In this document: positions 33,665 to 60,975 of the stretch, one piece after another | Layout: the number at the start of each line of letters is the position of its first letter | Numbering within the stretch: position 1 is the first letter of the stretch | Origin: Littorina saxatilis | Lineage: Eukaryota > Mollusca > Gastropoda > Littorinimorpha > Littorinidae | Length of the DNA stretch: 64,000 nt | Assembly (NCBI RefSeq): GCF_037325665.1 | Contig: NC_090246.1 | Location: forward strand, 38,997,786-39,061,785 | Direction of reading: 5' to 3' | The notes under the pieces: model-generated | Databases searched by the model: none | What the model was told of the DNA's origin: nothing | The model's input: the letters and a program-made list of their open reading frames with translations, nothing else | Made by a program: the position numbers and the translations under genes

Positions 33665-34620
33665 ACAGACGTTCACGGGACGGAATGTGTTTCTAAAGCT
33701 CTTCACACTATTGAATAATACAGTACATTCTTAAGAAAACTCCCCAAATCATGTCCTTTTTATTTTTTTTAACTCAGGACAATAGTATTTAATAGTCAGT
33801 CAGTGTAGTCAGTCAGTCTATATGCAAAAGGTATCAGAATTAGACGCCATTCAAACTATCATAAATTGTGTGACTACACTCCCATACAGGTGCCTAGCTC
33901 TTGCTGCACGGACAGGACACCAGTCGTCAACGCTGGCTCAGCGGTAAGCAGGGATTCGAAGGGACGTAAAAAGGGACGTTGCAAGGAGATGATAGTGCAC
34001 GCGCTCGTCATTCTGATTATCATCATCCGAGCAAGAGGGGATTGCCCCCCAATACACGACCATCAATTATTGATTACACGTTGGGGGGACGGGGGCGGCG
34101 GGGAAGGAGGAGCGTGTGATTACAGTTCCCTGCATTACCCTTTGGTCTGTTTGGAGCGCTGACTTCAACCCCCTGGAGGAGTTTGTGTACCTGTGATCTG
34201 TTTGATTCTGTCAATCTTTAGTTCTGTTCATCAGTACGGTCCGTGTACAACCTTTGACTTTGTCCGGTGTTCTCTCGGCGTACATTTCTTCCCTCAGTCA
34301 TTACCTCTCTGTGTACAGTATGGACCATTTGGATTGCTGAATTAAAGCCACAGTCGTTCACCGTTGTGATTGGAATAGAAAACTTCTTTCAGACTTAAGT
34401 TTTCCGAACCAATGGCTCCTGCTTCATTGACATGTCTTTGACTAAGTTAGTGCCACTAAAGTCTCTGACTACTTATCAAAGTGTCTACGGTAAAGGTTCA
34501 TGAATATGCTCCGATCTCCCTTAGCACCCATGGTCATGTATCCGTAATCTGTCTACTTTTCCCTTCACAGTATGGTCCATTTAGTACTGTGGACTTCACA
34601 TCCCCACCCCCCACCCCCCA

Positions 34621-34636
34621 CCCCTCTCTGTCTGTT

Positions 34637-34679
<43 letters not shown>

Positions 34680-34764
34680 TTTGTCTGTCTGTCTGTCTGT
34701 CTATCTGTCTGTCTCTGTGTGCGTGCGTGCGTGTGTGTGTGTGTCTGTGTCTGTGTGTGTGTGT

Positions 34765-34836
<72 letters not shown>

Positions 34837-34839
34837 GTC

Positions 34840-34919
<80 letters not shown>
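34621..34919. repeat. (TCTG)n followed by (TC)n
   Basis: TCTG tetranucleotides to about 34710, a TG part, then TC dinucleotides to 34918. Confidence 0.95.
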
Positions 34920-34922
<3 letters not shown>

Positions 34923-35020
34923 GTCTTAACACGTGCAAGTAGCTGTCAACAATTGTCAAAGCTTTGACACAAATATGTTCTTTATTATATGTATTATGTG
35001 GAATTTATGTTGCGATTTTC

Positions 35021-35128
35021 CATCATCATCATCAACATCATCATCATCATTATCATCATCATCATTATCATCATCATCATTATCATCATCATCATCATCA
35101 TCTTCATCTTCATCTTCATCTTCATCAT
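35021..35128. repeat. (ATC)n microsatellite
   Basis: About 105 bp of CAT/ATC triplets with 'att' and 'ttc' interruptions. Confidence 0.95.
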
Positions 35129-35380
35129 TTACACCATATAATTATTATAAGCATTAGTGTAAACGTTGGTATTGTGTGAATTTTACCGTCGATCACTTTA
35201 CATGTGTAACCTAAATTAACATGTTGCATGTTTCACTTTCGATTTGTATGTTGCTTACTTTGTCATTTTGTTGTTTATGTTTATTTGCTTGTTTGCTTAC
35301 TTGTCGATTGTTTGCTGGTTCGTTCGTTTACTTTGTTTATTTGTCATGTTGCTTTACTTGTTTATCATTTATTAGACACT

Positions 35381-35693
35381 GGATGAATACCCGCTTCGCC
35401 GGGTAGCCGGCTTCGCCGGGAAGAAGTAGAGCCGAATACCCGGCTTTGCCGGATGAGTGGCGCACCGTACGCCGGCTTCGCCGGGTGAGTGGTGCACCGT
35501 ACGCGATTGACGCCACACGAAGGAAAACTTCTAAAAGTAGTAACGGGAATATGGATTGAGCGTTGTGGACAGTGACCTTCTAAAAATAGTAACGGGAATA
35601 TGGATTGACGCCACACGAAGGAAGGGAGATAAACGCAAAACACTGGAGAAGATAAGGAAGAGTTACTGGGAATGGATCTGGGAAGATGAACAG
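35381..35693 (+). mobile_element. Helitron-like repeat, 5' part (split by insertion)
   Basis: Opens 'gatgaatacccgcttcgccggg' at the end of a plain sequence, with three further CGGCTT(C/T)GCCGG hairpin units, then 'gaaggaagggagataaacgc' and 'gaagagttactgggaatgg'. The rest of the same copy resumes at 37036. A shorter related copy at 45935-46549 is uninterrupted. Confidence 0.65.
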
Positions 35694-36276
35694 ACAAGAA
35701 GGGCAAAGCCCATACGACTCACATGCTTGACCTTGACCTTTACATGACCTTGACCTTCAGGTTCAATGTCAAATAACTAAACCTAGCAATGACATCATAC
35801 ACTAAGAACTGTTTTACACATTTTTCCTACCAAAATACATGTGACCTTGAACCAAGGTCAAGGTCATCCAAGGTCATGCAACACAAAGCTGTTAATTCAA
35901 GACATAGGAAGTACAATGGTGCTTATTGGCTCTTTCTACCATGAGATATGGTCACTTTTAGTGGTTCACTACCTTATTTTGGTCACATTTCATAAGGGTC
36001 AAAGTGACCTTGACCTTGATCATATGTGACCAAATTGTCTCATGATGAAAGCATAACATGTGCCCCACATAATTTTTAAGTTTGAAACAGTTATCTTCCA
36101 TAGTTCAGGGTCAAGGTCACTTCAAAATATGTATACAATCCAACTTTGAAGAGCTCCTGTGACCTTGACCTTGAAGCAAGGTAAACCAAACTGGTATCAA
36201 AAGATGGGGCTTACTTTGCCCTATATATCATATATAGGTGAGGTATTGAATCTCAAAAACTTCAGAGAAAATGGGA
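35694..36276 (+). mobile_element. receptor-site MITE, copy A, left part
   Basis: Starts 'acaagaagggcaaagccc'. More than 90 percent identical by eye to 11179-11911, with an extra 'tgaccttgacctttacatgacc' type stretch near the start. Interrupted by copy B and resumed at 36784. Confidence 0.75.
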
Positions 36277-36783
36277 ACAAGAAGGGCAAAGCCCATACGA
36301 CTCACATGCTTGACCTTGACCTTTGCATGACCTTGACCTTCAGGGTCAAGGTCAAATAACTAAACCTAGCAATGACATCATACACTAAGAACTGCTTTAC
36401 ACATTTTTCCTACCAAAATACATGTGACCTTGACCGAAGGTCATCCAAGGTCATGCAACACAAAGCTGTTAATTCAAGACATAGGAAGTACAATGGTGCT
36501 TATTGGCTCTTTCTACCATGAGATATGGTCACTTTTAGTGGTTCAACATTTATGGCCCCTGCGACCTTGACCTTGAAGCAAGGTCAAGATGCTATGTATG
36601 TTTTTTGGGGCCTTGTCATCATACACCATCTTGCCAAATTTGGTACTGATAGACTGAATAGTGTCCAAGAAATATCCAACGTTAAAGTTTTCCGGACGGA
36701 CGTCCGGACGTCCGGACGGACGGACGGACGGACGACTCGGGTGAGTAGATAGACTCACTTTTGCTTCGCATGTGAGTCAAAAA
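36277..36783 (+). mobile_element. receptor-site MITE, copy B (inserted in copy A, internally deleted)
   Basis: Has both ends ('acaagaagggcaaagccc' and 'gcatgtgagtcaaaaa') but lacks the middle, jumping near 36543 from 'cttttagtggttc' to 'aacatttatggcccc'. It carries an expanded (GGAC)n run at 36693-36734. Confidence 0.75.
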
Positions 36784-37035
36784 TGTGAAAAATAGCTGTT
36801 TTTTAGGCAACATTTATGGCCCCTGTGACCTTGACCTTGAAGCAAGGTCAAGATGCTATGTATGTTTTTGGGGGCCTTGTCATCATACACCATCTTGCCA
36901 AATTTGGTACTGATCGACTGAATAGTGTCCAAGAAATATCCAACGTTAAAGTTTTCCGGACGGACGTCCGGACGGACGGACGGACGACTCGGGTGAGTAC
37001 ATAGACTCACTTTTGCTTCGCATGTGAGTCAAAAA
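36784..37035 (+). mobile_element. receptor-site MITE, copy A, right part
   Basis: Continues from 'gaaaaatagctgttttttagg', exactly where the intact copy at 11.68 kb continues after the point of copy B's insertion. Ends 'gtgagtcaaaaa'. Confidence 0.75.
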
Positions 37036-37171
37036 ACCAAAATCGGTTCAGCGCTGCGCGCTGAGAGCACGTGTTGAAAATTCTCATCGACCAGGTTGTG
37101 TCCGGGGTCTACCTGAATTATGCCCACCAAATTTGAAGCAGATCCATCGAGAACTTTGGCCGTGCATCGCG

Positions 37172-37248
<77 letters not shown>

Positions 37249-37270
37249 AAGTCGTATATATATATATAGA
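37036..37270 (+). mobile_element. Helitron-like repeat, 3' part
   Basis: Begins 'accaaaatcggttcagcgct', runs through (CA)n (37172-37242) and ends 'cacaagtcgtatatatatatag'. It completes the copy started at 35381. Confidence 0.7.
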
Positions 37271-37337
37271 TTTGTATTAGAAGTAAGGACCGGTTGTAAG
37301 AAAAGGCGTCGCCTTAAACGTCTATCCTTGAAAAATA

Positions 37338-37341
37338 AAGT

Positions 37342-37382
<41 letters not shown>

Positions 37383-37434
37383 GTAGCGCGCTCTCTCTCT
37401 CTCTCTTTTTTTTTCTCTCTCTCTCTCTCTCTCC

Positions 37435-37495
<61 letters not shown>
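37338..37495. repeat. (ATC)n and (CT)n microsatellites
   Basis: Near-pure ATC to 37382, then CT to 37494 with a short T-rich break. Confidence 0.95.
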
Positions 37496-37498
<3 letters not shown>

Positions 37499-37499
37499 A

Positions 37500-39595
37500 T
37501 CCTCATGGATTGGACATTTAACCTTGGATATATACCTACGCAAAATAAATTAAAAGGCTAAGTCACACACACACCAAAATATTGTCAGATTCTTTCAGCA
37601 CGTCAACTTAAAACATACCAGAAGACACTGGCGATATTCTTCAAAGAATACAATCTGTATGAACATAAAGGATGAAACGCTGATTGAAAGTCTGAACCGT
37701 ATAGGAGTGATCGTACTTTCATATTTGGGCAAACCGGGTCCTTTGTCGCTCCAACAAAAGAAGTGAACGCCCCTTTAACGTACTTCTCAGATTTATTCTA
37801 CGGCCCATTAGAATCTCCTCTAGGGGGCAAGGCCCGGTGCTTCGTATTGTCACGAATCACTCTAGCTCTTCAAATTTTCATAAACATCGTTTGGCTGTGT
37901 CGGGCGAAGCAGCAACCTTGATTAATTAAGCACAAAAGGCGCTTCTAATGGGCAAATTGGCCGTAGATGGGGAAAGAGTGCCTTTACCGGCCATCAAGCT
38001 TATTTTAAGGTTAATCAGGGCATCTGAAGACTCGAGGGGATCAATGGAGATTTCAATAAGTTCTCGTTCGATGGTTGAGGTTTCCCGGACAAAACCGGCA
38101 GAGTCTGCAAGTAATGGCTTCGCCCTACCGTATTCAGTGGACAAGAACTTGTCAGATTTGCACAACGATAAGGCAATCCTGAGAAAGATTTTATCATGAC
38201 CCTGCAAGACTTCGAAATGCATTTGTCATTTCTGTCAAAGTTTTAGAGAAAATCAAGGTTTCTTCACTAAACTGCCCTCATAAAACAATCAAATGACAAA
38301 GATTAGTTGGAAATGTTTTACTGCATGCCAACAACAAGGACATTTGGAAACCAGGTCTGTAAAATTGCGTAAGCAAGGAACACCCCAAATGCGAAAGATC
38401 GCCAGATACAGTGGACAGTCGTTGAGAATAAAATCTTCCACATGTAGTTCCTAAATAATATGTCGCCCCCTTAAAGACACAGTCATTCCCTTGTTAACAA
38501 TTCGACTCACCATCTCAGATCTGGATAGGTTTTAACATGGGATACGACCCTCATCCCTCCACCTGGGCATACTAAATTTAACATCCTGTGTGATTTTTTG
38601 TGTGAATTAATTTTTTAACGGACACCAGTGGCAATTTGTAAAATTAATCCCCCCCCCCAAAAAAAAAAATCACTCTGAACATAAAGCATTCGATCAGGAT
38701 GATGATTGTGGTATGTGACCAAGTGGTGGAATTCTCTTATCTGGGCAGATCTGAGACGGTGAGCCGAACTTGTTGAAAGGGAAGAAGTTTGCCTTTAAGT
38801 TTAAAAGCAGATCGAGTCTTCTTACTTTTAAGAGTCAAATCAAGTCGAAAAAAGGCAGCACGCTGGTGCCGACTCCAATTACACAGACAGAACATTAAAA
38901 CCGTTTTGATATCAGTTCTGTCAAACACATAGGCTACCGTCCGTAAAAGTCTGTTTTACCTTTTTGAAAGAATAGTTTCACATCACAGGTTTTCCGGTGT
39001 GTCCTTATCAAGGACATCCCGTACGTAACAATGTCAACCATATTTCGAAGAACAAAAAAAAGCAAATGAATATATAAAAAAAAATGTATGGCTGAACGAA
39101 TACACGATTGTACGTTTTATCTTTGAAAGAAAAAATGAGTGTCTCCGGTGCATCCATACCTTCTTTCTCATTACGATTTCTTGGGAGATCATTGAGAGTC
39201 CCAACAGGAAAGAAAAAAAAATTAAATGTCGGAAAGATCAGGGGCAAAAAAGCAACAACAATCGCTTTCCTGTTCCGCACGGGGTATAACAGATCGTTAC
39301 GTTTCTGCGTACCTGGACACACTGGGCCCATCGCAACCCGCAGTAAAAATCCGTTACCATGGAGATGTATGGATTCCGGCATCACCGCGGCCTTTATGTC
39401 CCCATTTCTCGCCAAACGATTTCTTTGTGTGGAGGGAGAAAAAGCCTGCGAACATGAGGCTAGGGGGGGGGGGGGGGTGAGAGGGGTGTGGGAGAGGGCG
39501 GGGGATAGGACAGCTGGGAGGAGGAGCCAGGTGGGCTGGGAAGGGGACAGGTAGGACATTCAGAGGAGCGGAGGATGGGACTGGAATGACAGGGG
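37500..39595. other. mostly unique DNA, no gene supported
   Basis: An 83-codon plus frame (37948-38199) and a 183-codon minus frame (39008-39559) are open but show no known domain, and composition and context do not favour coding. A piece of the 33190 repeat lies near 38740. Confidence 0.3.
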
Positions 39596-39599
39596 GATT

Positions 39600-39619
39600 A
39601 CATGGTGTATGTGTGTGTG

Positions 39620-39651
<32 letters not shown>

Positions 39652-39672
39652 TGCGTGCGTTCGTGTGTGTGG
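39600..39672. repeat. (GT)n/(GCGT)n microsatellite
   Basis: GT repeats grading into 'gcgt' tetranucleotides. Confidence 0.9.
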
Positions 39673-40084
39673 GTGTGTTTTCGCTATTGTACATCGCCGT
39701 GAGAAGGGGCAGTTAGTAAGTGTCCATTAGTTTTTTTTTTAATTACACATGGAATATAGTATGCTGCATATCACTTAGTGATAGGACAACGGACGAAAGA
39801 CAGGCATGTAAGGGGGTACTATACACAGCAAATGAGGGAGGGAATTTAGAAAAAAGGGTGGGGGGAGCGGCACTGTCGATTTGGACAGGGTACAAATCAA
39901 AAGAAGACTAGGCTCAAATTAATCGGTATAAGTGGTTCGCGAGTTGTTGAGAATGGGGCACCATCTTGCTCCAGTCCTTTAGTAACAACAAATATCAGCC
40001 TGGGTGCTCACTGTGCACAGTTGAATGTTTTGTTATTGATGAATTTAGACATTAATACATCCAAACATTCCAACTCACAACATC

Positions 40085-40192
40085 AAGAAGTGAGTGTGTT
40101 GATTAATGGAATGTGTACGTGTCCAAGTGGAGGGATGGTCTTATCTCGTGTAAAAGCCTGGTCAGATCTGAAATGGTGGATCGAACTCTCCC
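40085..40192 (+). repeat. dispersed 'gtccaagtggagggat' repeat
   Basis: Closest relative of 33190-33292. Directly followed by the SINE at 40223. Confidence 0.6.
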
Positions 40193-40222
40193 CAAAAGAA
40201 GGAGTGTGCTTTTAATAACCCT

Positions 40223-40603
40223 TCTTCTTCTTCTTCTTCGTTCATGGGCTTAGACTTCCCGACTCGTGTTTTTGCACGAGTGGAATTTTACGTGTATGTC
40301 CGTTTTTACCCCGCCATTTAGGCAGCCATACGCCGCTTTCGGAGGAAGCATGCTGGGTATTTTCGTGTTTCTATAACCCACCGAACTCTGACATGGATTA
40401 CAGGATCTTTTCCGTGCGCACTTGGTCTTGTGCTTGCGTGTACACACGAAGGGGGATAAGCCACTAGCAGGTCTGCACATAAGTTGACCTGGGAGATCGG
40501 AAAAATCTCCACACTTAACCCACCAGGCGGCCGCGGCCGGGATTCGAACTCTCGACCTTCCGATTAAGAGGCCGACGTCTTACCACCACACCACAGCGCC
40601 CGT
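40223..40603 (-). mobile_element. tRNA-derived SINE, full length, with 14-bp target duplication
   Basis: Perfect direct repeats 'cttttaataaccct' flank it (40209-40222 and 40604-40617). On the minus strand the tRNA-like head has 'gtggtggtaagacgtcgg' and box B 'gagttcgaatccc'. A conserved body ('gacctgctagtggcttatcc', 'catgtcagagttcggtggg') and a (GAA)n tail follow. The body is about 80-90 percent like the copy at 58753-59130. Confidence 0.88.
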
Positions 40604-40617
40604 CTTTTAATAACCCT

Positions 40618-42409
40618 CGCATGGATGGCATATACTCAAAGACAGGAAACTAACGCCCTACCTACCTACGTACAGAACTAACTAACGAACCAATGTATTC
40701 CCTACATAACTAAAGAACATTACCGTATATCAAAACTGTAGTGTCCCATGCAAGGACCACATACTTCAAGACAAGAACAACACAACCGAAGGGATCTCTG
40801 GACTGTGAGATAATGAATGCATGCACTATAATAAATAAATGTTCAAAACAATCTCAATAAATAGCGAATTCGGAATAATGGCAAGTAAAACAAACGAAGA
40901 GATTGTTAAAGTGATAATGCCTAACAAGAAAACTGTCTCTCATCGCCCAAAGACCTATACAGTTCAGGTTGGGGGTTGTAATTATGCGACCACACACCAG
41001 GAATACCTTAAAACAAACCTTTGAGCGCTGAGTTACTCGGCTGTGTTATGAGTGGGAATCCCAGGCTGTAATTCTCATTGTGACTCCTTTTTGCGCTAGT
41101 CATATTTTCCGTCCTACCTTTCGCCCCTGAGTATTTCAACCGCTATTCCCAGAGATACAGATTCGAAACTGAGCCAAGAGCTACGTAGTTCGTTTTAAGT
41201 GTTGAATAGATAAAAACACACACGAAGAAGGTCTTAGAATTGGTGTTTGAGCGTTCTATTTTTCAAATCTGAATGCTGTGTTTGGTAGTCATCTCCGATC
41301 GTGATATTCTCCAACGGACTGTGTGTTTGTTTGTATTGAGCGTTTTAGCCCTGTGTCGCACGGAATATGCATGCGTTTGCTAAACTGTAGGTTTGATTTC
41401 CTCAATCCAACGGGTTTTGTTTTTATCTGCTTTGACGAATGGGTATCTGTGAAGACTAAATAAAATATAATGACGAGCGGAATCCGGCTCCTGACGCAGG
41501 AGAGCTGGGCGATGCAAACCGTTCGCTGATTAATTTAATTATTTGGCATAGTTTCAGAGCAGTTTTGGGCAAATCATTGCGGGTGATTCTAAATTACAGT
41601 ACAGCGAATGTCCCTTGAACTTTTTAAGGTACAAATCGTCAAAAAACTTTCCAAAATGGCGACATAGGGAGTTCGGCACTATGGCAATAAACGCACACCA
41701 ACAATAAGGGGAGGGGGGGTCATAACGAATTCACCATAAAGGCAATCAATACATTCAACACCAACGTAATCTCGACGGATGACAAACTCGACAGTATAGC
41801 AATTAGCGCATACAGAATCAATTCCTTGGAAACACCCACAAAGACGCTCCACCTGTGCTTATAACAACTCTGCAACATTTGGTTCTTCATAATCGACACT
41901 GCAGGAGTTAATTGAAACAATAAACCAGAAACTTTTGTTGCTGTGTTAGTTGCTGTCTCGTATCGCCATGAAATCTGCGAGTCATGTTGACGGAAAGTCG
42001 TTATTCACCCACGGCGTTCTTTGGTAGAAATAGAACCACACCCATATAAAATGTATCACTTGCAAGACTTCTTACTGTGATTCTTTGCCAGCGTTCTTTT
42101 AACTTCTGTTGTATCTTGAAAGATACCTCCCTTCTTGAACATCGATTGATGTCCCTTCTTTGAGCCATGTGACGTCAGAGGCCGACTAAATTAGTGATAC
42201 AGTGAATTACGAAGGCGAACGAACCGAAAAGTCTCAACAACAAAACAAAACTACAACCAAATTAAGACAGACTATAGATCAAAAAGGCTTTAAATAAACG
42301 AAAGAAGCCTACCCAACAAATAATCTGTCTGTAAGAAAACCCACTGAGTATGTTGATCTTTGGTTCGAATCGCACATGTACAGATGAACGAGCTTGCAAG
42401 TCGAACCGA
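40618..42409. other. intergenic DNA, nothing recognised
   Basis: No exon, paired inverted repeat or SINE head that I can support. Confidence 0.3.
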
Positions 42410-42515
42410 TTGGCCTTGGCCGATGAAAATAAAATACAAGATGATGTGCTCCCCCTGGGAACGACAAATATGCTGGTCTGTCAACAAGCCGCCAAACATC
42501 TTATGCTGTTCATAG
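42410..42515. repeat. half copy of the 23.5-kb foldback element
   Basis: Shares 'tgctggtctgtcaacaagcc' and 'gccaaacatc' with the right arm at 23690-23715, plus a diverged inner part. Confidence 0.5.
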
Positions 42516-42717
42516 ACACAAAGTTGTTCTGAAGAGTTGAAACAGCGTAGGAATAACAAGACCAGTTCCTGTCTGTTTGAACAGTGACCATAAGCGCCCC
42601 CCGCCCGCAGGTGTCCTTTCATTACAGGTATCTGGTAATCAGATTGGAATACAAACGAACGGAAGTGTGCTTCATTGGGGAGGGGGGATGGATCCTCTCA
42701 TCAGAAGGGTTAGTTAG

Positions 42718-43105
42718 TTAGTTAATTGGTGTTTAACGTCGTTTTTAACCGCGAAGGTCATATCGCGACGGAGGGAAGGGGGGAGATGGGATAGAGCCAC
42801 TTGTCAATTGTTTCTTGCTCACAAAAGAACTCATCAAAAATTTGCTCCAGGGGCTTGCAACGTAGTACAATATATGACCTTACTGGGAGAATGCAAGTTT
42901 CCAGTACAAAGGACTTAACATTTCTTACATACTGCTTGACTAAAAATCTTTATAAAAATTGACTATATTCTATGCAAGAAACACTTAACAAAGGTAAAAG
43001 GAGAAACAGAATCCGTTAGTCGCCTCTTACGACATGCCGGGGAGCATCGGGTAAATTCTTTCTTGTCCCAACCAATATGGGACTCCCCCTAACCCGCGGG
43101 GGGTC
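42718..43105 (-). mobile_element. SINE-like retroposon, longest copy of the 'gtgtttaacgtcg' family
   Basis: On the minus strand it starts near 'cccgcgggttagggggagtc', runs through 'catgtcgtaagaggcgacta' and ends 'gacgttaaacaccaat' plus a (taac)n tail. The simple-repeat tail and the short 5'-truncated copies elsewhere (49076, 51491) with target duplications show target-primed retroposition. No clear box A/B was found at the 5' end. Confidence 0.65.
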
Positions 43106-43599
43106 ATCAGAAGGGCCTCAGAAGGGTAACACTACAACAAAACAGAAGCATCTCCAGATCGATTCGAGCAACGTCGTTTCCTGACAAATTAATTGTTCAA
43201 AATCGATCTTTTGGCATGAGAATCTAAATTACATGAGGCAGAGCGCTGTTTTAAGATCTGAGAAACAAAGGTACGTTGCACATATATTCATTTAGAGCGT
43301 ATACGCCCATTTGTTTCTCAGAACTTAGGGCATACGACAAAACCGGAACGAAAGTATCAACCTTGCAGACAACAATGAAGTCGGAAGCTCATTCCAAATT
43401 TGACCTCTTTTGTGAAACATAATAAACTGACAGTCGCTAAATAACGAGATAATTATATAATTGAGAAATAGCAAACTCAAGCTTATCAGGTCAAGCAAAT
43501 GTTATATACACAATATAGAGAATTGAAAATGGGGTTTGGAGAACAGACCAAAACAGTTTAAAAATTGCCACCCATATCTCTCTTTGTCTCTCTCTCTCA

Positions 43600-43631
43600 C
43601 ACACACGAAAACACACACACACACACACACA

Positions 43632-43699
<68 letters not shown>
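43600..43699. repeat. (CA)n microsatellite
   Basis: About 98 bp of CA with two interruptions. Confidence 0.95.
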
Positions 43700-43701
<2 letters not shown>

Positions 43702-45934
43702 TACCCCTCCACATGGACGTACCCAAACCTAGTTTTGACACTTTTTTCCCACTTCACCGAAACCTACACATAAACTTCAAAGTGTTAGATTTGTCTGCGG
43801 TGTTGCCAAACACTCGACACAAGAAATGCTAACATAGAAACCAGTTTGTCAATAGAGAAACGGCCATCTTCTGTGCTTTGTACGGCACTTCTGCATCGAA
43901 CCACCGGTCATTCAGTTCGGCAGAGAAATCTTAAAAGCCAGCGTTTTTGAAAAGCTTCAAACCTACGAGATATTGTTGTTTCGCGTCTTTGGTCGTATTG
44001 TTGTTTCTTTTGTTTTTGTTGCTGTCCCTGTTACTATTGCAATAATGTTCTGAATTGATTTAAAAAAATTAAAAAAACCGCATTTCGTGCTCAGTAAATG
44101 TCCATCTTTATTATTTCCATATCCTGAATATTTTCGACTAAATCGGATGAAATTCGATGCCCAATAAGCTGTAATTCAACTGTAGGCCCCTATGCCCTCA
44201 AATCACTAGTATTCGTCGTTCCTATTCACGGCTCATCAAAACAATGTCACCCCTTCACCCCAATAACTTTTCCGGTTTTTTTTCTCTGTCTTCCGCATTT
44301 TGTATAGCATCATTGCTTTAAAGACCTCCATAATTCTTCAAATTATGACAACAACAAACTATTCTTCCATCGTTGACGTTTGTCATGGGAATTAGCACAC
44401 TAAAGTCTTTATTATTTCCGCATTGTCATGCTTGCCTTTCCGATTCCGTCGGCTAACAAGGTCGTTAGATCTTGGGCTAAGTTGCATCGACAAAGGGCGA
44501 GCCATAATCCTATCCTTTAATAAGCTCTATGTGCGGGTCATAAAATGATCCCTACTTTGTATTGTCGTTCTTACATTAAGCACAAAATTCACCTTTTCCG
44601 CTCCACGCTTGTCTTGAATTTAGTCAGGAACTGGTTTTGCAGAAAGATCAACAACAGCAAACACGCGGTACTAAGGGTTTCGGTGGACGAGAGAGAAAAG
44701 CGTTGAAGAAAAAGAAAGAAAATACTTTCCACATCAAATGTGCAAGCTAAAGAGAAACAGACAGGAACACACTCACGCATGCACACATGCATGCACGCAC
44801 ACACACTCACACAGAGTCAGAGGAACACACAAACGAGCGCAACAATATCGCACTTCTATTGACACCGATGTTCAACGTCCTGAAAAAAGCGCTGGCCAAA
44901 ATGTACACGAATTCGTTCACCTTGACCAAAAAGTACACACACACCAATGAAGCTTCCCATGCTAAATCAACAATGACAAACCACGGAAATAGCAAGGACA
45001 GATGCGACCAAAAACTATCAAAATCAAAAACGACATTGGTCACGGGAAAAAAGCGACAGCCCTGACACTATTGATCGGCAGACAGACAAGCCATCAGACT
45101 CAGCCGCGTCATGATCAAAGCGCGCCCAGCAAGCTGAGACGGCACTGTCCACTAATTAGCTGGCCTGCTAATTGACATGCACGTGCAGACTAATGCCTCG
45201 GTGGCAAAAGTAGATCAGTTCCGGCCATTCGTCGGAAGAGCGCGCTGTCAGCTCGTGCGAAATAATAGGCATTGAACCATGTAGAACATACAATTTTCAC
45301 AAATCTGCTTTTGTGCAAAGACAGGAACTAACCCGTGTAGAACACACATTTTTAACAAATCTGATAGTGTGCCAAGACAAACACTGAGCCATGTAGAACA
45401 CACAACTTTCACAAATCTGCTTTTGTGCAAAAACACAAGAACTGAGCTCCGTAAAACGCACAATTTTCATAAATCTGTTCCGAGCTATGTTAAAAAAAAA
45501 ATTACTTTAACCAAGAGCGCAGACAGATACTGACCTTGTTTTTATAACAAATCTGCTTATTACACAATGTCAAACAGGAACTGAACCATGTTATCCGAGT
45601 AGAACGTGTACTTTTCATAAACCAGCTTGTGCGCAAATACAAGAACTCAGCCATGTCAGACACACACCTATCAAAACCCTGGTAAGTGCAAGATTATGTG
45701 TTATATATTTATGGGGGGGAGGATAGGAAAATAAAAGGCAACGGGTGAAAAACGATAAGGTTGAAAAGAAAAATTCTGAGATTGTCTTTATACAGTGGAG
45801 GACATTTTGGAGAAACGACTGTGTCAATAGCAAGATACGATTTCTGAGACCGACTGAAGGAAGTCTTTGACGCACTGTTATCGCCAATTCTTTGTTCAAT
45901 ACTGTTTATAATTGATATCACTTACATTAAACTA
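43700..45934. other. intergenic or hyccin-downstream DNA, no exon found
   Basis: Between 45270 and 45660 an imperfect repeat of about 60 bp recurs ('acacaactttcacaaatctgc' type units, at least five). The rest is non-repetitive with no recognised exon. Confidence 0.35.
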
Positions 45935-46549
<615 letters not shown>

Positions 46550-47129
46550 AAGCCCTCTGACTTTCTGAAAGTCTGTGTATGGGGCTTGTTTCTGTCTTTC
46601 TGTATGGTTCATCGTTTTCTTGTTGTTGTTTTTGTTGATGTTGTTGTTGTTGTTGTTGTTTTGTTGTTGTTGTTGTTTTGTCGTCGTTTGGGGGTTTTCT
46701 TTCTTTTTTTCTTTACCTTTCTTTCTCTCTCCCCCCCCCCCATAATTCTTCTTGTGGAGAATATTTTCGCGGGGACGACTCGTATACACTGTAACCCGAG
46801 ATTTTCACAATCGTGCAATTAGGATTTCAACCATCGCTCTTCATCTCTTCTCTACCATATCCTGCAAAATCACCCTTAACAGTCAGGCTTCGAAAAGAAA
46901 CCTGTCATGTTTCCGAGGAATAAGATAAAGTCGGAAGTGGAAGTGATTACAATGTTTTGTCCTCTGCAGTGACAGCAAGTCAGTGCTCGGGTCGCATCAA
47001 TGCACAGATGACACTAATACTGATAGGATTAAGTATGTCTCTTCATTAGTTGAGTTCTAAAACGCACGCACCGAGAACATACGCACGCACACACAAACAC
47101 ACGTAAGCACGCCCACGTGCAAAGGCAAA

Positions 47130-47151
47130 CAGTGACACACACGCACACACA

Positions 47152-47183
<32 letters not shown>

Positions 47184-47187
47184 CACA

Positions 47188-47265
<78 letters not shown>
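47130..47265. repeat. (GCAC)n/(CA)n microsatellite
   Basis: Alternating 'gcac' tetranucleotides and CA dinucleotides. Confidence 0.9.
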
Positions 47266-47267
<2 letters not shown>

Positions 47268-47420
47268 AAATTAAAGAGTGGTTTTCATAACTTCCTCGTA
47301 TCGCGAAGTGAATGGGACTTTTTTTTATCCAACACAATAATTCAGTACTAGTGGACACTTAAATGTCATGCGTGCGAAGGTGTACAATTGATCGATGAAG
47401 ATGAAAACGTATCTATTTTA

Positions 47421-60975
<13,555 letters not shown>

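Noticed and set aside
34534-34967. Long open frames of Ser-Leu, Arg-Glu or Cys-Val repeats (also near 26900, 37100, 46300, 51200, 54150, 60750)
   Set aside because: They are translations of dinucleotide microsatellites, open in many frames by composition.
37948-38199. 83-codon plus-strand frame, with a 98-codon frame opposite
   Set aside because: Both strands open over the same stretch, no known domain, no splice context; kept only as a note.
39008-39559. 183-codon minus-strand frame
   Set aside because: Overlaps an open frame on the other strand, contains homopolymer-coded Phe and Pro runs, no known domain.
45270-45660. Organised satellite array
   Set aside because: The 'acaaatctgc' units are too irregular in spacing and sequence to define a period by eye; mentioned only in the region entry.
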